Shown: positions 1 to 11,570 of the stretch, piece after piece
Position numbering within the stretch: the first letter of the stretch is position 1
How the letters are laid out: each line of letters starts with the position of its first letter
Assembly (NCBI RefSeq): GCF_964340395.1
Contig: NC_135549.1
Span: 9,777,342-9,841,341, forward strand
DNA from: Glandiceps talaboti
Taxonomy: Eukaryota > Hemichordata > Enteropneusta > Spengelidae
DNA: 64,000 nucleotides
Direction: 5' to 3'
Position numbers and translations under genes: made by a program
Notes under the pieces: generated by a model
What the model saw: the letters and a program-made list of their open reading frames with translations, nothing else
Database searches by the model: none
What the model was told of the DNA's origin: nothing

Positions 1-932
1 ACGTTGAATCTCACATGTCGACCACCTTTAGTCTTTTTAGTTACTGAGTTAGATACGAGGCCGATGATACGTTTACCACTTCTAGGATTATTGACGAACA
101 CGGGGGAGCCGGAGGTGCCCGGGGCTGAGTCGCATTGTGTGAGTAGCAGATTGTCGTTCATTACAAAGTTTCCATCGGTCACACTGCATGACGACTGCCA
201 CATACCCGGATATTTATCTCCAGGAAAACCAGCGAAGTTAACGACGGTGGCGATGTTGCTTATACCTTCATTGCTCATAGCCAGAGGAAGAAATTGGTTA
301 TGTCCGCTAACTGGTGCAGATAGCGTTAATATGGCATAGTCGCTGGCGGCACGTTCAAAGTCCGTATTATCACCTGTTTTTAGCCAACCTGTTGGAAAAC
401 CGATATCCTTCACGAAGTAGAGACGGAAGCTATATAGACTTGGTACTTCAACTTTTATTCTGTCTTTGTTTCTCAGCAAAGTCGTGCCATCGTGTACACA
501 GTGTGCGGCAGTGAGTACGTGCTTCTGGGATACAAGCAGACCTGAACAGCCGATCGAAAGCCTCACTATGTTTGAGTATGGAAGACGCCGTCTCTGTGAG
601 ACTGGTATAGGTGAACGGTCGTCCGAACCAAGAATAAACTCATTTATGAACTTTGTACCTCTCTTTCTCATAAATTCAAGGGTGATTGTGTCGTCTTTCT
701 CTGAATACGTGCTAACACTCTTCTCACCTCGTTCAGTTTCATAAAAAAATTTTGAAGGTTGAGACACTGGTAAGGTGTGTTCGTTGAAATGAGGTTCCTT
801 AATGCCATGGCCAGTGATAGACTTTGATAAGGTGCTGGACGACTCATCAATTGGCGAACTCCTACCGAAAGTACAACATGTAGCCATCAGCAGTACACAG
901 ATAACTCCTTGGTTGGAAATCAGAATAGGCAT
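1..932 (-). CDS. PRSS23/PRSS35-like secreted trypsin-type serine protease (3' end cut by window edge)
   Basis: An open frame of 310 codons starts at the ATG at 932-930 and runs uninterrupted to the left edge. Residues 1 to about 23 form a hydrophobic signal peptide ending near ATCCTFG. A hydrophilic pro-region follows and ends in a basic QRRR (113-116). The protease fold starts near PYSNIVRLSIGCSG. The triad is visible: LTAAHC with His144, ASDYAIL with Asp198 and APGTSGSPV with Ser274. The GTSGSP nucleophile motif and the CSGLLVSQKHVLTAAHC block resemble PRSS23/PRSS35 more than digestive trypsins, which have GDSGGP and an IVGG N-terminus. The PRSS23 coding region is also a single exon in vertebrates, as here. 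The likely role is extracellular proteolysis; the substrate is unknown. I did not identify a promoter. The exact orthology (PRSS23 or another GTSGS-type protease) is inferred from motifs. Confidence 0.87.
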   Translation of the reverse strand, partial: MPILISNQGVICVLLMATCCTFGRSSPIDESSSTLSKSITGHGIKEPHFNEHTLPVSQPSKFFYETERGEKSVSTYSEKDDTITLEFMRKRGTKFINEFILGSDDRSPIPVSQRRRLPYSNIVRLSIGCSGLLVSQKHVLTAAHCVHDGTTLLRNKDRIKVEVPSLYSFRLYFVKDIGFPTGWLKTGDNTDFERAASDYAILTLSAPVSGHNQFLPLAMSNEGISNIATVVNFAGFPGDKYPGMWQSSCSVTDGNFVMNDNLLLTQCDSAPGTSGSPVFVNNPRSGKRIIGLVSNSVTKKTKGGRHVRFN

Positions 933-1343
933 ACTTCTTCCCTTCTCTAGCATTTGCTTCAAAATACAAGTTAGCCTATCGATGTGCAATGACTGTAAGC
1001 TTATCCCTCTAGGTATCTATATAGACAAAACCTCCTACGCTGTGTTAAAGCCACGAATACTACTGTTTGAAGCCATACGTCACAAGATGAAGTAGTGTGC
1101 ATGCGTAGTCCATGTTACATGTGTGGTATCCATATTCTGGTGTCATTGCTTGGGTGTGTGCTAAGATACTTATTCTCGGTCTTAAAAAGATATCTTGCCA
1201 TATAAGGACAATATGGGTATACATCGAAACAATGCATTGGAAAATTTTAAAAAAAAGTAGATGGGGCTGGTCAAGTCTAGTTTTAATTACATATTTTTAC
1301 TTGGTGATGTCCAGTATAAGCTCAGACCAGTATTGGTAACTTG
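933..1343. other. Upstream flank of the protease gene
   Basis: This stretch lies between the protease start codon and a transposon. It presumably holds the 5' leader and promoter, but I see no clear TATA box, splice site or other motif. TGGTAACTTG at 1334-1343 is the left target duplication of the adjacent element. Confidence 0.4.
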
Positions 1344-1899
1344 AGTCTATCTGCTAGACCTCGGATGTTCTTCCGATACAATACGACACACGATCGAACA
1401 TCGCTATCGAGGATGGAACATCCAAGGTCTAGCAAATGTCATCTCTGCAGTTCAGGATATAAATAACTGCCAATCAGAGAACGGCATTAGAGACAAGCAC
1501 AAACAGAGGACAATAGCTAATTTTTTTCATGCATATTCAGCTTAAGGAGGGGCTTGTAAAATAACCACCAATGCCTTAACTGAAATGTGTGAATGACAAC
1601 GTCAACACACTCATCAAACTCACAATTACCATAAACTGATAAGACATAATAGTTAGTAATCTTTTATCATCACGTGATATTGGACATTAGTATTATAGAG
1701 CATTAGCAATGTAGAGGTCATGGGTTATTGAATATATTAACATATATGTGCCTTCATGGTCCAATCCACGGCCATATGTCATCTCAATGGAATGTGAAGT
1801 TTGGAAATGACATTAGCTAGACGTTTGGGCAAGCCCTCACTGCGAACTTCGTTCGCTTATTGTATCGGAAGAAAGCCCGAACGTCTAGCAGCAAGACTA
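1344..1899 (-). mobile_element. Non-autonomous foldback DNA element, copy 1 (Mutator-like 10-bp target duplication)
   Basis: This 556-bp element begins AGTCTATCTGCTAGAC and ends with the inverse GTCTAGCAGCAAGACT plus A. Each end is itself a hairpin: about 1352-1437 pairs GCTAGACCTCGGATGTTC with GAACATCCAAGGTCTAGC, and about 1815-1893 pairs GCTAGACGTTTGGGC with GCCCGAACGTCTAGC. Flanking TGGTAACTTG (1334-1343) and TGGTAATTTA (1900-1909) look like a decayed 10-bp target duplication. The interior matches copy 2 (32041-32555) in the opposite orientation. It has no transposase. A 9-11 bp duplication fits the Mutator superfamily; that assignment is inference. Confidence 0.8.
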
Positions 1900-1988
1900 T
1901 GGTAATTTATGCTAAAATAGTAACTAACTGTGTAAGGTGGCAAAGGTATGCCTGAGTAGCAACTAGTAAAACTGAACATACATGCACA

Positions 1989-2266
1989 TCCGTCCGTCCA
2001 TCCATCCATCCATCCATCCATCCATCCGTATGTATGTACGTATATACATACACACACATACATACATACATACATACATACATACATACATACATACATA
2101 CATACATACATACATAAAAATGCATAAGGAACTTGAGATACAGTCCGAATAAATAGATGTAATCCGACGTTTCGAATAAAAAATCTTTTTCAAGGTATAA
2201 GGCAAGACATAGTTGGTAAATACCTGACTATATCTGAATGAATGAATACATACATACATACATACA

Positions 2267-2296
<30 letters not shown>
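1989..2296. repeat. Tetranucleotide microsatellites (CATC)n and (CATA)n
   Basis: A (CATC)n run spans about 1989-2027. (CATA)n runs span about 2057-2116 and 2247-2295, separated by about 130 bp of unique sequence. The repetitive Met-Tyr-Val-Cys open frames here are artefacts of the repeat. Confidence 0.95.
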
Positions 2297-2298
<2 letters not shown>

Positions 2299-2497
2299 GA
2301 AATCAGGGAAATCATGCACCGAAAGTACTAAATTAAAAATTACAAAGTGTGTCTAAACAAATGAAAATTGACTGTATACCATCTTGTAACATCAATTAAA
2401 ATGTCGTTTTCACATACGTGGGAAGATAAGGTCGCCATCTCTCAGTAGCGATATACTAGAATTAATGCAGACATGATTAATATATTTTATCACAGAC

Positions 2498-2499
<2 letters not shown>

Positions 2500-2553
<54 letters not shown>

Positions 2554-2579
2554 GCGCGTACACACACACACACACACAC
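2500..2579. repeat. Compound (CA)n-(CG)n-(CA)n dinucleotide tract
   Basis: About 40 bp of CA repeats run directly into about 20 bp of alternating CG (2539-2558) and then TA plus CA repeats. Alternating purine-pyrimidine of this kind, with a CG core, is the classic Z-DNA-prone sequence. Confidence 0.95.
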
Positions 2580-2698
2580 TACATTAAAAATTTTATATTG
2601 AAATGCACTGCGATTCTGGGTTTAGTTTTCTTTATTAAGTCGACTTAGGCCACACGATGCTTTTGTGCCTTCCTTAACGACCGTATGCGAACACAGTG

Positions 2699-2700
<2 letters not shown>

Positions 2701-2750
<50 letters not shown>
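2701..2750. repeat. (CA)n microsatellite
   Basis: About 24 uninterrupted CA units, 120 bp downstream of the compound CA/CG tract. Confidence 0.95.
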
Positions 2751-2751
<1 letters not shown>

Positions 2752-5700
2752 ATTTGTTTACTGCAGATGTGATAAAAGTTTTAATATCACTATCAATTCG
2801 ATAAGTGTACGAAAACCAAGACACTTTACATCATTATGCAATGTAAAACCATATTCAGTGATATGACATCAAATGTTATTATCAATTTACTCCGTACAGC
2901 TTTGATAAGCCAACGTAGATTAAATAGATTCCCAAAATGTCGATTTTTTGCTATGATTTAGTGCTTTTTGTGCTCGTTATTGAATATCTATGTATTTTGT
3001 TCAGAAATGTTCTCATGATAATAACCCCCCCCCCGACATTTTTAGATTATTTGCACCCAGAAAAAAAGCTCTGGTATATGTAAGCTTACACCCAGATTAC
3101 GTAAGAACGGTATAAATTTACATGCGATACGTTTTTGTTAAAGATCTCGCCAAATTTAGAGTATCGTTTATTTTTTTAAAGATATTCTTATGACTCTCAT
3201 TCTTTACGCACAACTGACACACCGGTTTATCGAGCAATAATTCAAAGTGCATCTACGCTACATATACATGTCATTTTAGAATAGACGATAGTATTCCCGC
3301 TATATTGTTAAAATACAATGTATAAGAATTCCACCGCTAGTAAATTTGTCATGAACTCGTGAACTCAGAACACACAATTGTGTACACGGTGCGATCGGTA
3401 TGGAAACAATGGTTTTGTCCATTTATACCAAACGAGGGACGAGTAGTATTTACGGCGAGGCTAACTAATGGTAGACTGCCAAGAATGGTGTTTCAATTCT
3501 TTGTAACTAAAATCTTGTTCGTGCATACCCCCAACGGTAAAGGATGGTGTCATTAAAAACACCATTACTTGCAAATTTAGGGACTTTGTGATAAACCCCA
3601 TAATACACCAGTTCCACGTTTTATGGATGGAACATAATTCAACGATGATGTATTCATAGGAACTCTATGATCCTTCTGACATGTATCATGTAATACGGTC
3701 ATAAAACGTTTATATTATAGCTACATAGCATAATCTGAAAGTGTAGTGCAATGTAAACTCTCTTGGGACAAGTTGGGGTACAGCAAAAAATTATGTATAA
3801 ACTTAATACTTGATAATAACATCACTACTACCTACTGAATGACATGACAAACAATATTGGTTTTAAAAAAGAGATCTTTCAATCCAATATTTTTCTTTTA
3901 CAATTTCAATTCAAACGACTTGGGATCTTTCAAAGAGCTGGGTCAAAAGCACAATCAGGCTACCTCCAAGCTATAGGAGAATTACAAGCTGGTGTGAATA
4001 AGTATAGCTGGAAAGTACACCACAATAAGATTTCGGCAGCACATTAGAAAGATGGACCAGAAAGAGCAAACGAAGCAAAACTTTAAAATTTTGGCAATTG
4101 TATTACTAGTACTAGTTAACACTGTATGACTAACTGTTGTGTGTGTGTGGGGGCGGGGGGGGGGGGGCAGAAGGAACTGTTTTGTTATAAGTGATATGAC
4201 GTCATCAGAAATGTACGTCATGGGTGTTTACACAAATTATATTAATTCTTTACCTTGCTGATTTCCAATTCTCTTGTAGCTCCTTGGGTACATTCATCAC
4301 TTCCACTTCTAATGTAAATGTAAACTGCGCCCACTCTTTGAACATCTTTAAGTGATTATGTTCGCTTTCAATAATGCAGATAAATGCGATTAGGAGGATT
4401 GTGGAGTGTCAGGACACATGAAGAATATTACTAATAAATGAACACCTGGCATGTTATGGAACCAAAATGTTAATTTGGAATAAACTTCACTTTTCACTTT
4501 TCACTTAATTTTCGACAATATTTAGTTTCTCAATGCTGCCTCTGGGGTCGAGATGATATTACAATCAGTATCTGATTCTGAATCAGCAAAATGGTTATTT
4601 TTCTGAAGAATAACCTGGAAATCTATTTACAGTGTTATAAGGTCATAGATCCTCCACTGATAAACAAACCAATGAGATATAGGATCCAGTGAGTGAAATA
4701 AACTAAATACTGATGTCGCGGTCTTTCAGCTACCATTGGTTTGAATAGCGAGATACAGTAAGAATACAAGTCTCTAAGCTAAGAACGAAATAAAAACTTT
4801 CCCTTGGAACTATACTTTATCTGTACAGTGACTTAATTTTGAAATAAATCATAACAATCTTCAGTGGTCATTTAGGTTACATCTTAACTCTACATAGGCC
4901 AGATGTAAACTGAATGTCTTCCGTACTTGGTTTGTTACTCGTAAATCCTTTGTTTATATGAACGTTTATATGAAAGTATGCATTGTTAAGAATTTATAGG
5001 ACATGTGCGTTTTGTCGTCCTTATTGTATACACAATGTACCAGGCCATATGAAATTTGAAACATCCATCAAGATATTGCCTAAATTACCAATCATTGATA
5101 ATGCAAATGTGTGATTGAAATCTACATCATTAAGCAATATCGGACACAAGCGCTTTTGTTATCATTGTTGTATGTACCAAATTATCTACAATTTTGAAGA
5201 TTACATTCTTAGGATATTGCCTATTTACCAAGAATGATTGATCTAGATTCATTAAAAGCTACATCAACAAGATTTATGAGACGTCTTGTGTTTTGTCATC
5301 TTGAACGTATTTTTCAAACTATATCAAATTTGAAGCTTAATTACCTTAAATGCAAATGATTGATTAAAGGTACAAGTATTTTCATAAACTTTGGGTTCTG
5401 GAGATTTATTTCATGATTTCATATATATATACACATGAATTTAACGAGATTATCAGGGAACACCTAATTGAAAATCTATGAATCACCTTCATCGTTGTCA
5501 TAGTGGTCGATGTGTAGTTTAATAGTGATACAGACGTCTACGGTTCGAGAAGTGTTTGACGACACGTGAATGCACACACCCTATCAGTTACATAATTTGT
5601 TATTCGAAGATGTACAGTAACTCATAATCTGTATTGCCTGTCACACCTCATTCATTCGTCAAAACTCGTTACCGATACTGCTCATATTGCATTTATTATT

Positions 5701-5822
5701 TTCTGCACTAAACATGATTTTTACTTTATCTTGAATGTGTTTGTCAACCCACTGTTGTGTCGTCAGCTGTGATTAGGAAATAGTAATGGGGAATCGAAGC
5801 AGCAAATTAATCAGACGATGTT
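2751..5822. other. Intergenic sequence without a supported gene
   Basis: There is no convincing coding frame. The stretch contains a short poly-C run near 3026-3034, a GT then G-run at 4137-4168, and three diverged units of about 135 bp at roughly 4995-5375, each with a variant of a TTTTGTC block followed by AATTTGAA. Short open frames are AT-rich and lack recognisable motifs. Confidence 0.5.
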
Positions 5823-5897
5823 CCCCCGCGCCAAATCATATGGTTACCCTTCATTTTACATGGTGGAGAATCCGGGTGACACTATTTGGCGCGGGAA
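5823..5897. repeat. Inverted repeat with E2F-like arms
   Basis: CCCGCGCCAAAT (5825-5836) is mirrored by ATTTGGCGCGGG (5884-5895). Pairing continues imperfectly inward (ATGGTTACCC against GGGTGACACT). Each arm carries TTTGGCGCGGG, which matches the E2F consensus TTTSSCGC. It could be a cruciform, a small foldback element or a distant regulatory site. Confidence 0.6.
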
Positions 5898-6535
5898 TTT
5901 AAGACATGACTGGTGCTTCATGGGATTTAGCAGGTATTCATATGTATCAGATGAACACTGAATATTGATGACTCCTGAGTGCAGATAAATAGTCATGACA
6001 CTGTATTTGTATATATTTGGAATTATTATTCACCATGCATGATTCCTTCAGGAGGGCTACTTTGTCTTAGCCCAGAGACTTGACTATCTGGATTGACAGT
6101 TGTGGCGAATGACATTCTCAACTCAGATACCCAAACCTCATGGGCCACTTGCAGACACTAGACGTGAAGGAATATTGCTATTACACCATCCTGCTATCCT
6201 AACTGACATTTTAAAATTTTAGTAACCCTTTCTGTTACTATAACATCTTTGTTTTAATAGCGGGTTTTCACCTAAGCACTTATACCGACGGTCAACTACG
6301 ATCCCCTCGTTAATGAGATATTCATATGCAAATACGGACGTTAACCTGACTGAACACGACCTAAACAACAATACAAACTCATTAGTCTTTTGACAATATT
6401 TAACGTCATTGAAACCATCTGTAATTCTATATGCAAATCTTTAGATTCCACCAATCAAAAATTGTGGTATTGCTCAGACACTGCAGCAGTCGCCGGCGGT
6501 TTTAGAAACAGGTGTTCTCTCAACTTTAGAACACT

Positions 6536-8165
6536 GTAACGTCATTGGCTAACGTTGGAAGACTCTGGCATGCAAATTATAATGAGATGTCCATTGAAAT
6601 ATTGAAGTATCGGGTTAAATCATCCTTAACGGAAGACAAACTTTACACTGTAACTAGACAAAGAGTACTAGAACTGTGTTGATTGGCAAGGGCATTTAGA
6701 GACTTCTCTCTAAGATCTAATATTTTACTGACTTAATAATTAGAAAGTACGAACCATGAAAATTAAAAGGTCGAAATATTCACGGAAATAAACCGTTAAT
6801 CCTCATTGGACATGCGTTCGTAGGTTGTCTAGCCTGGTTGCTTTCAAAGTGGAAGTGAAGAACGGTAATGGTGCTACTTATGTTCTGTTTTAATTCCATG
6901 AATTTGACAAGACAGTTTTTATGCCAACCTTTATTTGTCAGAGGTTAAACTCCAGAGTAAAAGTAGTAAAAGATAGTTGTAGTTATACATGTACTTGGAA
7001 TTCAACAAGCTCTGGTGATTCTCCCCAGTACGTAGTCGAGCAGCACAGTTACGCAACTATATCGTACAATTACTTGTACTTACTCTTTGTCATGTTAATT
7101 TCTATAAGTCGACTTTCGTCGAAGACGCTATTGTCAATGAATTACTTAGTGGGTGTACACCTGTAGAAGCACTAATTTAGCCAGGAGCACACTAGAACAA
7201 TCAGCTGAGTAAAATTTCACTGGTGACAATTTCCTCATGCCAATTCCTCTCCATTGTGACATCATTAGCTGACGTTGTACAAGTTGGTATGCAAATTAAT
7301 GTTATGAGATGTCCGTTGAAATATTGAAGTGTCAATTTCAACCAGTTCAACCATCTTTAATGGAAAATAAACTATGCAGTGTATCACAACAAAAAGAGTT
7401 GAAATGTTTGGGGTGAAATTTACCAAAAAATATTTCTATTTGGTTTGTATATGACAGAGCTATATTTTGGTAGAACTGCTCAATACACACCGGTGCATTT
7501 GTAATAGCCAAGCGAAAAACAATAATTAGAATAGAAAATGTATTGTTAATTGTTCCGAGAGAGTCAATAGGACAGTACAATACAGCTATTTTGAAACGAA
7601 TCCGATATTTCAATCCATCTTCTGAAAATGAAATCATGGTCCTGGTCAAAACGTCGCATTTGTTTCTAATTTAACTTCCCAAAGTATCTGTATTTTACTA
7701 TATACGCTGGAGACTTCTCTAACGTCTGTGATTGTTCTGTTTTAATCATTAGAAAGTACTACCCCTCAACTTAAAATATTTGCGGCAATTAACGACCATT
7801 CCTCATTTTGACTTGTATTTATCAGTTATCTACCCTGACTACTTTCAAAGGAAGCCTTTAACAACTGTTTTAACCGAGAGTACTACTAGTATTGATGTTT
7901 TGTGTTTGTTCAACGGATTGGACAAGATATGTTTATGAAACTTTATTTTTGCCGCAGGTGAAACTCGAGAGGATAAGTAGCATAACAAAGTTATAAGCTT
8001 ACTTCGAATTCGACAAGCTTGGAACCCCCCCCCCCCCCCCCCAGTAGGTTGTCGAGCAGCTCAGTTGCGCAACCTTTTACCGTTATTTGTACTTAGTCTT
8101 TGTCAGGATAATTTCCATACGTCAACTTTCGTTGGAGACAAATATGTCAATTGATTATTGACCTT
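6536..8165. repeat. Diverged direct duplication, two long units
   Basis: Unit 1 (about 6536-7165) and unit 2 (about 7258-8165) share ordered blocks: GAGATGTCC followed by GTTGAAATATTGAAG or a variant, GAGACTTCTCT, ATTAGAAAGTAC, TTGACAAGA, GTCGAGCAGC, and TCGACTTTCGTCG or TCAACTTTCGTTG. Unit 2 carries extra sequence near 7440-7650 and a poly-C run at about 8025-8042. Confidence 0.6.
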
Positions 8166-8790
8166 TTCGTTGGTCATTTCGATTTATCCGTTGCACGTAT
8201 TAGCATAACAATGGATTTTCGTCGGCTTTCGTTCTAAATGTTTTCGTTCTAAAATTTGCATACGTCCACTTTCGTCAACGTTAAATACTATCAATAGATC
8301 AATGAGCTTTTCGTTGGCCATGTCGATTTATACGTCGCTCTGTATTTGCATAACAATAGATTTTCGTCGGCTTTCGTTCTCAAATTTGCATACGTCCACT
8401 TTCGTCGACGTTAAATATTGTCAATAGATTAATGAGCTTTTCGTCGGCCATGTCGATTTATACGTCGCTCTGTATTTGCATAACAATAGATTTTCGTCGG
8501 CTTTCGTTCTAAATGTTTTCGTTCTAAAATTTGCATACGTCCACTTTCGTCGACGTTAAATATTATCAATAGATTAATGAGCTTTTCGTCGGCCAAATCG
8601 ATTTATAAGTCACTGTATTTGCATAACAATAGATTTTCGTCGGCTTTCGTTCTAAAATGTGTTTTCGTCTGTTTTCGTTCTAAAATTTGCATACGTCCAC
8701 TTTCGTCGACGTTAAATATTGTCAAAAGATAATGAGTTTCGTCGATTTATACGTCGCATTTTATTTGCATAAGGATATCATGTTTTTGTT
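8160..8790. repeat. Tandem array of about 140-bp units with an octamer motif
   Basis: Four to five units repeat the order TATTTGCATAACAATAG, ATTTTCGTCGGCTTTCGTTC, ATTTGCATACGTCCACTTTC, TCGACGTTAAATATTG and AATGAGCTTTTCGTCGGCCA. Each unit therefore carries ATTTGCAT (the POU octamer ATGCAAAT inverted) twice. Units differ by small deletions and single bases. Confidence 0.85.
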
Positions 8791-9793
8791 TCTATTTTTT
8801 TCCCTGTCTGCACAGTCAAGTAACTTGTTTTGTGAATGCATGAAGCCAATGAGGCGAAGAAGCCGGGAACAAATAACCGATCTCTAGTCCAAAAGTGTTG
8901 CAAAAAGCTGTGAAACTTTAACAAACATTGATGTAGTCATGACGTATGTATTCGACGATCGGGTTGTTGTGTTATTGTCGACCAGCACCATTATGAAACA
9001 CACTATACATCCTTTATAACTGGCTATCAAGGTATCAATAATCATAACGTGTTCAACATGATCACAATATTCCGAGTCCACCCTGTCATAAATTCTGGTC
9101 GTTTCCTATTTGTGCGAACAATGACCTGTTCTGATGACGTTGGACAACATCCCTTATTCTACGTCTTACTACAGTAGCAGAACGAATAATGTAAATGTCT
9201 TGCACATCTCGAGAAAGAATGTGTAAATTTGCACGGACATGATCTGCTATCAGTTGACAATTGTTAGCATACTGACCCATAGCTTCCAAAATCAATTGAC
9301 GTTCGGTACGTGTCACAGGAACCCGGATAACACGTCCGCACCCGGCCATTTTTTCACAATTCCCTGGAGCACGTGTTCGAATTACTATGATAACTATTTC
9401 TAACATATTACATGAATTCTATAATTAAAAAGAATTAGAAGGAAAGTGAACAGATGGTTCAAATCATGCAAAATCAATACGTTCTCGTCTCAAGCTTGCA
9501 ATTCCAAGCCCATCAACCAATCGCCATGTTCTTTTAATTCATTAACACCTGCAAACAGGTGTACAAGAAATGTATTGACAAATCTGTTAGCTTGTGATAA
9601 TGAAATGCAAGTTACTTGACAAAGGAAACATTGTCTTTCACCCACTCGGGCTGAAGACGTTAAATATTGTCAATAGATTAATGAGGTTTCAGTCGATTTA
9701 TAAGTGGCATCTATTCATGCTTACGTTCGTATTTGCATATCAATAGTTGTCCGTCTGCATATATCGTTCGTCTACGCTTAGGTGAAAACCCAC

Positions 9794-10499
9794 TAATAGT
9801 TCATTTCCTGATTGAGGTATGAATGCATATTGGGTGTATTTCCCTTCAGGGACAACGTAATACCATAGTGTACCGGTAGTTGTTGATATCGACATCGCAA
9901 TAATCAGCCATTGTTGCTAGTGCGTTGCTTGTCACATTTCTTCTCCTCTGAAGGTCATGACACAAAAATGCATGGGAAGATAGCGACAGAAATGCTTGCG
10001 ATTCGAATAAATGTTATCTCGGAATCGTTTAGCACGTTCAAGCATTATTGTGTTACTCAAGACTCTACTTTACAAATTAAGATGAATATACTGTGTATAT
10101 AATGTCTGTAGCGGTCAGATTCTGACGCAGTTTGAATTGGTTGTCTCCTGGGGAATAGGCTAAGGTAAATGCCAGGACAAATATGAATATGTGTGAAAAT
10201 TGTTTTTGGCAGGTAAAGGTTTAGAAACACCACGTCAGAAAATATTTGAATATAAGTATCACATATCGTCTTTTAAGGACCGTGACATTTTTCGTATATC
10301 ATAAACTTGTGAAAGTATGAAATGTCAGAGTTTTAAGTGTTTTTATTTCACTAACAAGGGAGCGCTTACTTATTCCGACGACAAGGCTTGCTCTTGTAAT
10401 TCAAATGATTTAGTTATCCTTGTACAGATTTAGGTCTTCTTTCTGATATATTGTACAAATAATCCCCCTCCCACAACAGTTACTACTGATTTCACTCTC
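9794..10499. other. Intergenic sequence without a supported gene
   Basis: No coding frame longer than about 60 codons and no recognisable motif or repeat structure apart from the flanking TAATA. Confidence 0.4.
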
Positions 10500-11570
10500 T
10501 GAGACGTGTTTCTGCCAACTTGCATATAATTATGGGTGATAAAACAACACCTTGATAACTTGTTCCATCAAATTGGAAATTTTGCAAAGAAGCCATGTGA
10601 GCACCGAAAGTAATCCATGTGTTATTTATTTCTCTCCTCTTCTTGTTCCGCATTGCCGTTAGACATCATTTTGAAAGAAACTAGACACAAGAAAATGCTA
10701 CAGACTGTGCAATATGTAAAAAGAACAACCCAGCTTCATGTTGATAATTGACCCAGGTCAAAAACCATTGTCTTACAACAAAACTTGCATGAGATTGTAT
10801 AGGGTTAGACACTTGAGCTGAGCCTCTATGTATCAAAGTTTTTTAGATGTGCAGTAATATATTGATTTTTTTACTCCAAATATGGCTGCTATTCAGTAAG
10901 ACGTCATATGAGCATTAAGTAAACTTTGTGTATATTTTTCTTCTCCTATATTACCTGTGGACATGATTTAAAACAAATTGGCAACAAATGTGTCTGTAAA
11001 AGGCACGGAATTGTTGGATTTTGATAATTGACACTAAAAGTCAAGGTCAAAGATTTAAAAGGAAGCGTGTACTTGATAATAGTGGGGTAGACACTTAAAC
11101 AGAGTCTCTATGTATTATTCGTTTTGAGTTATGCCGTAAACATTGATTTTTAAGTACAAGTCTTCATAGAAGATATAGCACCCCTCAAGTACTTTACATC
11201 TATGTGACTGAATGAAAACATGAATTAAAAGAAATTAGTGCCAATAAATTCTAAAAAGTGTCTAATATGAAGGAAATGGCTGGATTTTGATAATTGGCCC
11301 TGAAAGTTAAAGTCATGGTCAAAGGTCATGATCTCAAAAGAAAGTGTACACCAAAATAAGGATATAGACACTTGAATGTAGTCTCTGCATATTACAGTCT
11401 TGAGTTAAGAAGTGGATCACGATTGCTCACTACAAATATGAGTTTTCAGCTATGTGAGCACCAAAAGAACTGCATGTATGATATATTTATCTCCCGCTCT
11501 GGTTCCACATTACCTTTAGACATCATTTTTAAAGAAACTGATGGGTGTCTCGTCTCTCTAGTCTGAGAAG
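10500..11570. repeat. Diverged tandem units of about 280-300 bp
   Basis: Four diverged units share blocks in the same order: a GACATCATTTTGAAAGAAAC-like block (near 10660, 10960, 11218, 11518), TTGATAATTGAC with GGTCAAGGTCA-like sequence, then TAGACACTT with GAGTCTCTATGTATTA. The degree of decay suggests an old amplification. Confidence 0.55.

Larger units (their letters stand above)
6260..9793. mobile_element. 3.5-kb insertion bounded by short terminal inverted repeats
   Basis: The left end GCGGGTTTTCACCTAAGC at 6260 is inverted at the right end, GCTTAGGTGAAAACCCAC ending at 9793. TAATA flanks both sides (6255-6259 and 9794-9798), consistent with a 5-bp target duplication. The interior is repeats: a diverged direct duplication (about 6536-8165) and a tandem array (about 8160-8790). 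A partial array unit reappears near 9655-9740. No transposase-like protein was recognised, so it is non-autonomous, decayed or of an unusual type. Confidence 0.6.

Noticed and set aside
1857-2319. Overlapping minus-strand open frames rich in Met-Tyr-Val-Cys
   Set aside because: They read through (CATA)n and (CATC)n microsatellites; the peptide is the repeat itself.
8160-8790. Tandem array considered as a CRISPR array
   Set aside because: Units are about 140 bp and repeat along their whole length, with no short repeat and unique spacer pattern. The genome is eukaryotic.
9086-9406. 106-codon minus-strand frame inside the TIR-bounded insertion
   Set aside because: It has no recognisable domain, splice context or homologue that I know. 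It could be a decayed transposon remnant but the sequence does not support a call.
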